64,000 bases of DNA from the NCBI GenBank assembly GCA_013397075.1, contig VWZS01010868.1, forward strand, positions 62,001-126,000, in the 5' to 3' direction. The notes under the pieces are model-generated. The model did not search any database. It saw only the letters and a program-made list of their open reading frames with translations, and was not told the DNA's origin. The position numbers were made by a program, and so were the translations under genes. Shown here one piece after another: positions 12,301 through 24,300 of this stretch. Each line of letters begins with the position of its first letter. Within the stretch, counting starts at the first letter, position 1. Origin of the DNA: Rhabdornis inornatus (lineage: Eukaryota > Chordata > Aves > Passeriformes > Rhabdornithidae).

Positions 12301-15300
12301 TTAAATCTTATCTAAAGTACAGAAAGTTCAGCAACACTTCTAGCTACCAGCTAGAAGTGAGCAAAATGGAGCTGAATCCAGCTGCTACAAAGTCTCTTAA
12401 AGCTAAACAGTCCAATAGAGAATTAACACCTGTATTATCCACACTTTAACCCCAATAACCAAATTTCCACGACTCTCAGTGTGGCACTAACTGTGCAACC
12501 AGAAACTGCTCCCTGAAACCATGAAGAAGAAGGAAGATGAACACTGGAAGAACTGCTCCCTGAAACCATGAAGAAGAAGGAAGATGAACACTGGAAGAGA
12601 CACCACCAAAAATCCTCCATCTTGTCCCATACCTATTACTATATTATAAAAACCTCAAATTTAAAACCCATCACCATGTGAAGGCACACACTTCTATTTA
12701 ACTATACACCCGTGATTTTAACTCCAACACTCAAATTTGGAAGCCTTCTCCAAGGCCTCAGGTCAAAAGCAGCGTCCTCCTGGGGGTCAGTGCCAGAAAG
12801 CACAGAAAGCTCAAAAAACCCCAGGTTTGTGGGATCCAACACTACCAGGGATGCCCAAGGTGGGATTGTTGGGGGGTCTGTGCAGGGCCAGGGCTTGGAC
12901 TGAATGATCCCTGTGGGTCCCTTCCAGCTCAGGCCATTCTAGGATTCTGTGATTCTGACAGGGCTGGTTTGTCCCCAACCCCTCTCTGCCATCCCTCACA
13001 GATCCCACCACGAGGAGGAGTGCCAAAACCGGACCCACGGCGCGCAACCGCTACGCCAGCCAGTGGACCCTCAACAGACCCCACCCCACCATATCAGCCC
13101 ACACCCTCACCACTGACTGGAGGCTGCCCACGCCCAGGCCAGCAGGATCAGTGGACAAGGAGAGTGACAGCTACAGCGTCAGCCCCTCGCAGGACACAGG
13201 TATGGACCAGGCTCCCAGCAGGGACAGTGGGACTGCAGCAGCTGCAGGAACCCTCCTGCTCCTGGGTGTGCCTTTTTGGAGCCCAGGTGGTGGTGTTCTT
13301 CCCTCCCCAGGGTGGTTATTTGTGAGGAGTGCCACAAATGCTTGTAGTGATAATGATGACAAATATTGTGCCTCTGGTTCTTCATTCCACACACATCCTT
13401 TGAAAGACATCCTTCCTTTAAAAGACAAGGTGGTAAATTTTCCTGTAGCTTCCCCAGCCAAAAAGCAAGAGTAGGAGAATTTGACTAGGAATGGACAATA
13501 TTAGTCAGCAAGAATGTCCTTGAGTCATATTTGGAATGTTTATTAGGATTTGATTAACTATTAACAGGTTAATATTAACAGGTTCATATTTTTATTTTCC
13601 TGTTCATGTGATATGTTCATGCTCAGTGGAAAAAAAAAAAACACCAAAAAAACCCCAAAAAACAAACCAACCAACCAACCAACCAAACAAACGAAAACCC
13701 CCCCTCTGGAATTAGAGCCCAAGTAAAAATCCATTCATAGCACTGAATTCTGCAGCAGCTGGCCAGCATGGGGTTTATTCCTCTAGATGACAAGTAGGGA
13801 GACACTGAATACACATTCAGCCTGCAGTCCTCATCGCTTCTTGATGCCTTCACATCATAAATGCAACTGGAAAAAAAAGCTTTCTCCACTGTCCTATACT
13901 GAAAAAATCAACAAAAAAAGGCAAATAAATGAGTAAATTATTCACTAGAAGAACAATCATAAAGTAAATCTAATAAAGGTTAAAAAAGAAGAAAGGCAAA
14001 ATATTTCTCAAAGGGAGGTCTGACCAAAGTGAATCCAGGCTTGCTCTGGCTTCCTCAGAAGGAGCTACCAACTGTTTGTCCTGATTTTAGGAGAAAGGTG
14101 TTCATGATGTGTTAGAGCTACAAAGCAGTGGATGTGAGTGGCCTGTCACCATAAAAACCAGTATGACTGGTTTGTTTTCTGTATAAGGACAAGTATCTGA
14201 CTTCACTCATATTTAGCAATTTACAGCCTGGAGTTCTCAACATTTCATAATTCACCCTCTTAAACCCCGATGTTGTCTCCATGGGGTAATGGCAGCCACT
14301 AGATACCTCCAGCCAGCTGACAACATTCAGGTAGAATTATTATAAAATTTTAAGATTATTAAATGTACAAATCTAAATATAAATAGAAAATCTTCTCTCA
14401 GAAACCCTTACTGTAGATGGTTCAGATTTCATGTGCATTTGGATGTGTTCCAACCTCTTGTCACCCAAGGATATTTTCCAATGTATGTGGCAAAGGGCAG
14501 AAATTAAATTTACTGTGTGGTTCAGTAGATAAACTACATCCAATTATGTAAACAGACTTCATAATCTATATTTTAACAAGCCTACTTTTCTACTCTGTGT
14601 CTACCTTTGAGCTCAGGGTGATTTATGTAAGGGATAGCAAGCTTTAGATCAAGAAAGGTTTTCTTGTGCCAAAAAACAGCTCTGTTGCACCACTTGGTTT
14701 CTGGGAAAAGAGTAGAGTCCATTTAATTTAAGTGCTTCAGAAGTTTAAAACTTTCAAATAAACATATGTAGCCAAATTATGTGTTCAAGAATCAATTGAG
14801 CTAATGTGCACATTTGATCACTTCTCCAATCTGGAGTTCACATTTCAGGAGCTGGTTGATGCAGCTGATATTTGGCAGAATTTAGCACTTATCAAAACAA
14901 TTCCAGGCTTACAAAGCAGTAGCTTTTTGAGTTTAGGAGAAATGCCTGGCAGCAGTTCATAACTGTGACTGAGTTCTAATATTCTAACTAGAGGCCATTA
15001 GAAATTTCCTGATCAATCTGTACTCATGAAGTTCAAGAAGTTCCATAAAGTTCACCCTGGGCTTGGATAAACTTTCACCACATCTAAAGCAGGTGCTCAG
15101 GCAGATTGGTTCTGGAATATTCTCCCTCTTGGCATGGGATATGGGGAGCTGCAGGTCCTGAGCTTCAGTGGACCAAGCTGTGACCTTTGCATTACCACAA
15201 AATTCACATGTGCTGCTTCATGGCATGGTCAACTGCTGCCTCCTGGGAGTTTCCAGCTGATCAGAAATATGGGAAGACATCACTGAGGTCTGATGTGCAA

Positions 15301-18300
15301 ATCAAATGTGAAACACAGAATGATGTTTCCTGTGGGTGGAAAGTAAAAAAAAAAAAAAAAAATCCTGTTAAGTTCTGGTCAGCTCCTAATCTTAACCAAG
15401 GGCATGGGTTGGACTTGATGATCTTGAAGGTCTCTTCAGGGGTGCAGGCACACAGTAAAAAAGATAAAGATTTGCAATAATGACACACTTGCCTCTGGCT
15501 ACTGCAGGAGGTCCATTTTTATGAATTAGCTATTACACTATGCCTGTTTATTGAACATCACCAAAAATGTCTGAAATTGCACAGATCTTGTGATGAAACA
15601 CGACTTGTGCCCAAGGAACTTTTCAAAGTCCTCTGCTCTTCCAGCCCACTGGAGTAGAAACGCTGTGTGGGTAAAGCAGCCCAGCAATTCTGTCCCTGCA
15701 GAAATGAGCCCTGCATTTCCAGAGTGCTTTTTAATGCATCAGTAGCCATTTACATCTTCAATAACAGTGTTGTTTAAGACATAGTGATATTCTCAGAAAC
15801 TCATCAGCAGAAAAGAACAGCTTGTAGGTCATAATAACCTGTGTGTCAAATATGAATTCCCCTATTAGCTTCACAGCACTGAAAAAAGGCGACTGGATGA
15901 CTGCAGGCTGTAGTTTCCAAATATTGCTTTCCGAAGACCTTTGTTCCAAATGAAATGAGTTAGTGTTTTACTTGGTGTCTAGAGAGACAATATCTGAGAG
16001 CTACTACCTTTCTATTTGACCTTTGCTCCAGCACTTTCAAAAAAAAAAATATATATATAGGTATGATGGAAACAGAACAAAAAGACTTTCCTTTCTAACC
16101 TGTGTGTAACCCCAGTGAAATATTTCTGAGATGCATTAAAGAGATAATGTAAAGAAGCTGTTTCTTATTTGCCATGGTTTAGTTGAGATGTTAGGGCATG
16201 GGTTGGACTTGATGATCTTGAAGGTCTCTTCCAACCTTGTCATTCTGTGAATTCTCTGTATTTTGCTAAATCTGGTTTGTGGGTTTGAAACCTTTTGAAG
16301 GCATTTAAGATTTAGAGAAATGGGTTTTTTGTTGAAAAAGTAATATTTTTCATGTAGTAAAGGTTATTTTTTTATAAAAGAAACATGAATTTAATGCTAA
16401 GGCACCTAATGCTGCTCACAGGATAAGGCTTCACTTTAAATTATCTGCAATTGTCAAGTTCCTGACTAAACTAACATTTGTGCCGGCATTTGGAGCAGAT
16501 TCATATAAATCACCTTGATAACTTAAGGGCTTTACTGTGAAATACCATGCTCGTGGCTTTCCTCCCAGAAAAGCCCTGTACAGATGTTTTCTCTCTCCCG
16601 TTGTTCCCACTCCTGTCGCTTAGATCGGGCGAGGAGCAGCATGGTCTCCACAGAAAGTGCCTCCTCCACCTACGAAGAGCTGGCGAGGGCCTACGAGCAC
16701 GCCAAGATGGAAGAGCAGCTGAGGCACGCCAAGTTCACCATCACAGAGTGCTTCATCTCAGACACCTCCTCGGAGCAGCTCACGGCAGGGACCAACGACT
16801 ACACGGACAGCCTGACGTCCAGCACGCCGTCCGAGTCGGGCATCTGCAGGTTCACAGCGTCCCCTCCCAAACCTCAGGATGGAGGGAGGGTGATGAACAT
16901 GGCAGTTCCCAAGGCACATCGCCCAGGTGAGGCAGCACAAAGAACCTTCTGGGCACTCTAGAGGGGATTTCACCCCACGCCCAGGTTGGGAAGAAGGAGA
17001 GGGTGGGTCGTAATATCTCCTGTAGCTACCCACGGATGTAACTGGGGTTTGTGGTGATGACTTTTGGGCTACCTAAAAACAGAGGCCAGACAAAATTAAG
17101 GAAGTAAAGATGCCTAGAGAGGCTATCTGGAACAGAGGCTAGACTGTTAAAGGAATGTAGTGGTTTGAAAGCAAAACCAGTGAGAGACTCCAAGTCCGAA
17201 ATACAATTTTAAAAAAATAGGAGAAAAGAGAAAAATAAAATACATGCAATAGTACAAAAGAAAACCACTGTCAGTCAGAATACAACCTGACACCCTGCTA
17301 GTTAGGGTGGTGGTAGCAGTGCAGATGAAGTGTTCTTGTTGAAGCAGTGATCCTGTAGAAAGGTCTGGTAGCTCTTGTCCTCTGGAAACCAGTGGGTAGG
17401 GGCTGATCTGATGTTCCATATGTCAGATTTGATCTGGGGAGGAAATGCTTGGCTCCTCCCCCTGGGTGGAGCATCTCCCAATGGGATGATGGAATTTTAT
17501 CAGTCACGCAGTGGGACTCCATGGCCCATGAACAGGAGATATCTCCTGGAGGAAGGATGGGTTGTGGAAAAGATAAAGAACACTGCCCCAGCTGGTTTAA
17601 CAGCTGGCCCATTAGCAGAGGATATCTCCCACAGAGATAAGGATCACTGCCCCACCTGGGTTCAACAGATGGTGATAGAATACAGACTTTTGGGCACATA
17701 TTTACACTGTAACCTAGGACAAGGAATATAACAGGTATTTATTAAAAAGCCCTCAAAAGATTCACCTTGGGCAGTACAAGAGCCCGGCCATGGCTCTATC
17801 CAAGATGGACCCTGAGTCACGAGTTCTCACACTTTTATAAGGTTGGGTCCATTTCTATATTGGGGTTCATTGTCCAATTCCAGCTCCGGGTTCTGCAGTT
17901 CCATCCTCCCAGATTCTCTCTTCCATTCGCTGCTGTTTGCACTTTTTGGGGCTGAAGCTGCAGCAGTGTCCTTGGTTCTGGGGCTGGAAAAGGATTGTTT
18001 TGCCCAACTAAACTGTGAAGAGAACTTGCTAACACTTTCTATGAAGTTCAAAGTCACACACTAAAGCAGAACAGAATCTGGAAAATATGAAAGCTAAAAC
18101 TGGCACCAGTAAAAAGCAGTTCTATTTATTGAAGTGCCTTCAGGTACATTTAGGGCAGATGAAGCCCCCCAGGATTACACTCAAATTGGGTGATGGGTCA
18201 GGGGTTTTCATACTTTTATAAGTTTGGTCCATTTGCATATTGGGGGTTAATCTTCCAATTACAGCTTCAGGTAATGAAGTCATTTACCCCAAGTTTGCTC

Positions 18301-21300
18301 CCCCCCAACTCACTTTTGTTTCCATCTCTCGGGGCCTGAGGCAGTGAAGTGTCCTTGATTGCCAGGCCTGGAGAGGAATTGTGTTGTCTGACCAAAATGG
18401 GAAAGCTGTAGCTAACACTCTATATGGAGTTTAGAGTTATACACTGAAGAATTACAGGATTACAAATGTATGAAAAATATAAAAGCTAAAATCCTAAGGC
18501 ATCAGTCCCAGCTGATGGAACATGTGAGCATATTCTCCCATGTACAGAAAACATGAGTATTTAGGAGCAGAAAGAGGCTGAGCCATTAAATCCTCTGCTC
18601 ACACTTGCAGCCATCAGGCCATTGACCCTTCTGGGATAAATAAGATCATATGTGGGTGCATCTGCCCATCTCCAGCTGAAACCAGCCTCTAATAATCCGT
18701 GTCTCACTGCCATGCTTCATGCTTGGGAGCAAAAGTTGGCTCTCATCAACTGCTCATAAAGACAGATTGCAGGAGATGTGCTTGTCCCTTCTGCCTTGGG
18801 GCTTGTCACACTTGTAACAACCCTCTAGTGATGTCCTGGAGCTGTTCCACTCTCTCTTTGACATCACCTAATATCAAACTCAGGATATCTAAATTGGGAG
18901 GAAACAATATAAAGGAGAAAATTAAGACTTCAGCTCCTTGCTGACTGAAGGTACTTGAGGTACATGCAATTTTTGGGCTAAATCAAATTTCCAGATCACA
19001 AACATGGTGTTTCTACTGATACCTTAGTTCCCAACAGCACAGGCAGGTTATTTGTGGCACTCTGAGATCAAGCAGGTCATAAAATCTCAGAAGATTTGTC
19101 AGTCTTTGTTACAGGATACAGGATGTGACAAAGCAGAGTAGGATTCAAATGGGAAAAAGGCATAATTATATTTGTTTGCTTTCTGAAAACATAATTTATT
19201 TTATTTTATTTTATTTTATTTTATTTTATTTTATTTTATTTTATTTTATTTCATTTCATTTCATTTCATTTTAGTATAGTACAGTACAGTATATACATTT
19301 GCCAGTGTGAGTGCTGCTACTCAGATCCACGGAAAGCAATCAGTGGTGCTCACCTTTGTGAAAAAGAGCAATGAATAATCTATGGAGGGTCTTTTGTTCA
19401 CTATTCACCATAACAAGCAGTGGTTGTGAGGACAGAGGAATGGAAGAGAGACAGTGGGATCAGGAAGGGTCATTCAAAAGCAGGAACACTGAAAAGAAAG
19501 CACCAAGGATTTGGCTGGAGAAAGCTAAAAGAAAAATGTGGGAAGAAAAAGCCCAAGCAGAAGGTAGAGACAGTTATAATACTCGAGGCAGGAAATTAGT
19601 GTGTCACAGAGATAGATAAGAGGGAAAAATAAGTAGGAAATAAACTAGTGGGAGAAACTGCTGATTTCTGTGTAGTCATAGGATAGAACCACAAACCCAG
19701 GAGCTGTAGAAAAAGATAAAGATAGACATACTTTTCATTTCTAACTCCAAAAAAGTAAGATAAATATTTGTCCCTGCTCTGCTAAAGGGAAGCATCTGCA
19801 TTCACAGCTAAGTCAAAACTGAACTTTTCGTTCCAAGCAGTCAACAGATATTTTCTATCATTTCTTTAACAAATATCTTGCTCTCTTTCCTTTCATGTTC
19901 CAAATACATTACTTATACATATTTAGTATTTGGAAATATTCTAATATATTCCATATAAAGCTGATTTTCTTGAGGGTAGATGGAACCAAAATTTGGTCCC
20001 TGTGCTTGAGTAAAAAATCTTCCAGGGTTGGAACAATCATAGAGCTCCTCCAGTGATTTACAGACTTGTAGTCATGTTTAGCTCTGTTAGTTTTAATTGC
20101 TTTATTTTTTTTCTATTTTCTTGATTAGCTTTAGCTTTCCTTTGCAGCAAGGAAATTAAATATATTATAAAATTAAAAATTAGCTTCATTACCTTGAAAG
20201 AATAATTGAGGGTTCCAGTGGGGCAATTTGAATATTGGCCCATAAATATTGAATAATGCCTTATTAAAGGTCACTTCATGAAGGGTTTTAAACAAAACAT
20301 GTGGATAGAAAGAACTTTCAGCAGTAGCAAACAGACCAATATTTTAATTTTCAAGTCAGTGAGGAAACACTTACTGGGCATCTTTCCTCTTTTACCCACC
20401 ACTTCAGAAATTTGCCAGAGGTAATTAGTAATTCAAATCAATTAATCAAAGTCATTCTCCATTTAAGGATGTGGCAAAGAAATAAAACAACTTAAGGTAT
20501 TTGGTTTCAGTGGAGAAAAACATTTGAGATAAATCACTGTGCTGCTCCAGCACACATTTATTCTTCCTTGAAGTAAATCTTTTCTTTCAAGAGAACTTTT
20601 ACCTGTTTTCATGGTTCTTTGCTTTTCTTCTCAGCCAATTCAGTCTTCCTGGGGAAATGTCACTTTCAACCACTTCTGTCTCCTCCTTCCTAATTTCTGA
20701 CCTCCCTTTTCAAACTGCTGCCTGTTGCATCTTATGGTTGCAGTAAATTTTCAACAGTTTGCAATAAGTACTATTTGTTTCTCAAAATAATTCCCAACAA
20801 TTATAAGATAGTCTGAAAAAAGACTGCTAGAAAAAGTTATTTTGATAAATGGGACATTGGGAAATAAATCCACCCAATGGCAAAGCTGAAATTTAACTCA
20901 CAGAAGGTAATGATGGAGTTTGCTGGTGAGTTCCCAGGGGTGGAGATGAGGCTGAGAGGCTTCTCAGTTCCTGCATCCTCTTTTTTGTCTTTGAAGACAG
21001 GAATTTGCTTTTCCCCAGCCTTCAGGCACTTCTCCCAATCACCATGATCAATCAAAGACTTTTGGCATTCTGGCAGCTGCACTTGTAGGCACATTCCATC
21101 AAAGCCATGGATTTACATATATCCAGTTTGTTTAACCATTCCCTGACCTGCCCTTTGTCCGGGCTGAGTCTCTTGCTCCAGACTGTCCCACTGATCTCTT
21201 GGACCTGGGATTACTGAAGGTTGGTGTGGCTGGTGAAGACTGGGGCAAATTCAGCCTTTCCCATCTTCTGTGTCACCAGCTTCCATTCAGCAGTGGGGCC

Positions 21301-24300
21301 ACATTTTCCTTGGCCTTCCTGTTGTCACTTATAAACCTACAGAAGATTTTCCTGTTGTCTTTGACATCTCTGGACAAATTCAACTTCAGCTGGGCTTGGG
21401 CTTTCCTAACCACATTTCTGAATGTCTCTGTATTCCCACTGGGTTATTCTTGCCTGCTTCCACCCTCTTGGGTACTCCCTCTCTGTGTCTGAGTTTTGCC
21501 AGGAGCTTTTTGTTCATCCATAGAGGCCTCCTAGAATTTTTGCCTGAGTTTCTGCCCACTGAGCTTGGAGAAGGTGATCTTTGAATATCAGCCAGCTCTC
21601 CTAAACAGGAGAACACTTTAGCTGATGGTACAAGCAGCTGTAGATGTTTTCTGCATCATTGTCCTCACACCAGGGCAAAACTTTTAAGTATGTGGAAAAC
21701 ATTTTTTAAACAATCTTCAAAAAAAAAATAAAACCAACTTCAGGAGTTACTCCAAGTTTTCAAATGTCATAGCTACAGGAAATGGAACATGGAAGTAAGA
21801 CTTTTTTTTTTTTTAATAATTCCTACATTTGGTGTTTTGAAAGCATGTCCCACACATCCTCCCAAGGCCAGGTTGGACACTGGGGCTTGGAGCAACCTGG
21901 GACAGTGGAAGGTGTCCCTGTCCCATCCAGTCCCTGGCACTGGATGAGCTTTAAGGTCCCTTTCAACCCAACCATTCTGAGATTCTGTGATTATTTGTAG
22001 TTCATGCTTCATTAACACCACCACCATTATTTTCCCTTTTATAGTACCACATTACAAACCACCACGCAAACTGGAACTGGTGCTTAACAACAGCCTCTGC
22101 ACAGCTTCCAGAAAGTGAAGGGAGGGATGCAGACCTGCACATGAGGTTCTGTGGACTGCACAGAGCTGTCAGACCTAATTGCCCAGACCTTGAAGGTGAC
22201 CGACTGGAGTTGGTGACATTTTTCAAGAAGCCATCAGAACAGTCATGTGTCCCAGGAGGCACCTTAAGAGAGAAAATTGAAGCAGTAAAAACAGCACAGC
22301 AGGATTTTAGAGCTGTGGAATAAATCACATTCTTTACAAAAGTGGGTCTTCTTAGCTCCTGCACCATGTTAAAATTCTTCATGCTGTAAAAATGGTGGGA
22401 ACTCATTGTTTTCATTGCATCTTTCTCAGCATGAGAACTCCCAGAAGTTTGGGATTTGGATTATTGTTCTCCTCCCCACAGCTGTCATTAACTACAAATT
22501 TGGCTAGTAAGATCAGGTCCTCGAGGAGTCATTTAAGCAGAGCAAAACTGAGGCAATTTTTCATATAAATATTCATAAATTTCAAGAGTTGTAACCCCAA
22601 GTTTACCTGTGAGGTTGACAAATGAGTCAGTCCCTCATCCTCCAAAAAAGGGACAGAAATTGGAAAGAAATGCACTCTCTTCCTACCTCCCACTGTGCCA
22701 TCAAAGAGTCTGTAATGTAGACAAATGGAAGATAATTGTAGAGGTTCAAAAAGTTTTATAATAATGTTCCTTTTTTTCTCTTTTAAGAACAATAATCACA
22801 AATTGAGTTATCATAACAGTTATTCTTCACTGCAATAAACATTGCTGGAGCAGTTTATTAAAAATAGATTCCCGTTATTATAATTTTAAATCTCAGTAAT
22901 AGCCTCAGCCAAGAAGCCTGTTGGGTTTTTTCTTCTCTTTACTCCTAAATCATTGTGCTGGAGAAAAGAACCGCTGTTAACTGGGAAATATTTTGATATT
23001 CTTTGCTATTTATGTCTGGAGTTCTTTTGTGGACAGACAACTTACTTGCATCCCCTGGCAATGGAGTTCATGTTTAGAAGGAATAACATCAGGGCTTGAA
23101 TGGGACATATCTAGAAAATTTTAATTTCTTTCAATTTGCAGAAACCTCCTTTCCCACAGGGGTACTGCAAAAGTCAGACTCCTAATTATATTTTTCTCTT
23201 TTGCTAATCAGCAGTAAAAAGAGCCTTTGCTTATATATGACATTGTCCTTAAGTGTTTCAGGGATTTCTCTACCTGAAGTCACAGAACAAGGTCATTTTT
23301 GACCATCCCACCTCCTCAAAAGTGGGGAGAGATCACACTAATACAAAACCCCTGAAGAACTAAAGCATCCTAAATATGATCCCAGGGAAGAAATGTCTCT
23401 CAGGGGGTGTATCAGACTAGTAGCTTTGGAAATCCATTTAAAGCATCACAAGGTTTTATATCTCAGAACTTCCTCCACAAACTTGCAGCTGATAAAAGGA
23501 ACCAGCTTGGAAAGAAACCTGCTTGTGAATGGGGAGAAATGGCATTTTTGGAGAGGCAGGCTCTGAAAAAATGATTTTTCAAGGTTCTGATTTCACAGCC
23601 ATGAAGATGTCAGGGACTCCCCACTCCTCCATAGGGAACCTGAGTGCTTTTCTGGGTCCTTCCAGCTGCACAGAACAGGAGCCTCCCTTCTCCAAGCCCC
23701 TGCTCCGCTGGAAGCACTTTCCTCCTCTGTCCTCGTGTTCTTGGCTGGTAGGCAAGGACACCATTTCTCTCCTCTCCATTTTCCAGTCCTTCTCCTTGGC
23801 CCCCATGTCCCACAGGAGATTTGGCCAGCTGGCACTGCCTTTTAATATCTGCCAATGTCAGGCCAGTTCTGCTCTCAACCAAGCCACCCAGATTTGGACC
23901 CTTTTTGGGTTTTTTCACCTCAGTCCAGCAGCCCAAGTCTAGCCCTTAAACCTACTGCATATTAACTAGGAAAAGTACTGATTTAACCTCTCTAGCTTTG
24001 CTGAATGATCAGGTTCTCCCAGTTTTTCAAATGCCTTAATTAGCATTCTTGACCCAATTTAGAAATTTCTTGCTGTTTTGACTAATCCTGATGATTGAAC
24101 AGCAAAGCCTTAACATGTAGACGAGCCTTGAGCTAAAGAATGCAAGTAGTTAATTAAAAGATTTACAAGGGTCCCTTAAATGCAGTCTGTATATCACCTG
24201 CAGTGCCTAAATGTTGTTTTAAACACCCAAGTCAAGAAACAAATCTTCTTTTCCAGAATTCAGTCACTGCAGCTAAAAATAAGCTGCTTAGCATAATGAG

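Larger units (their letters stand above)
8657..13001 (+). other. DSCAM intron (4.3 kb)
   Basis: AT-rich in 8660-9700, with a short TTTA repeat at about 9997-10015. It contains an antisense CR1 (10277-10636) and a sense CR1 split by an antisense LTR (11975-12957) that reaches almost to the next exon. The 178-codon frame at 10069-10605 spans the CR1 and is not a gene. Confidence 0.85.
13200..16623 (+). other. DSCAM intron (3.4 kb)
   Basis: Contains an A-rich/ACCA low-complexity tract (13629-13705), a run of A at about 15344-15362 and two short sense CR1 3'-end pieces (15400-15437 and 16191-16254). The rest is unique AT-rich sequence without recognisable genes. Confidence 0.85.

Noticed and set aside
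16547..16961. 127- and 125-codon frames across the 303-nt DSCAM exon
   Set aside because: One is a wrong frame. The other is the true frame extended into both introns; the real limits are the acceptor at 16622-16623 and the donor at 16927.
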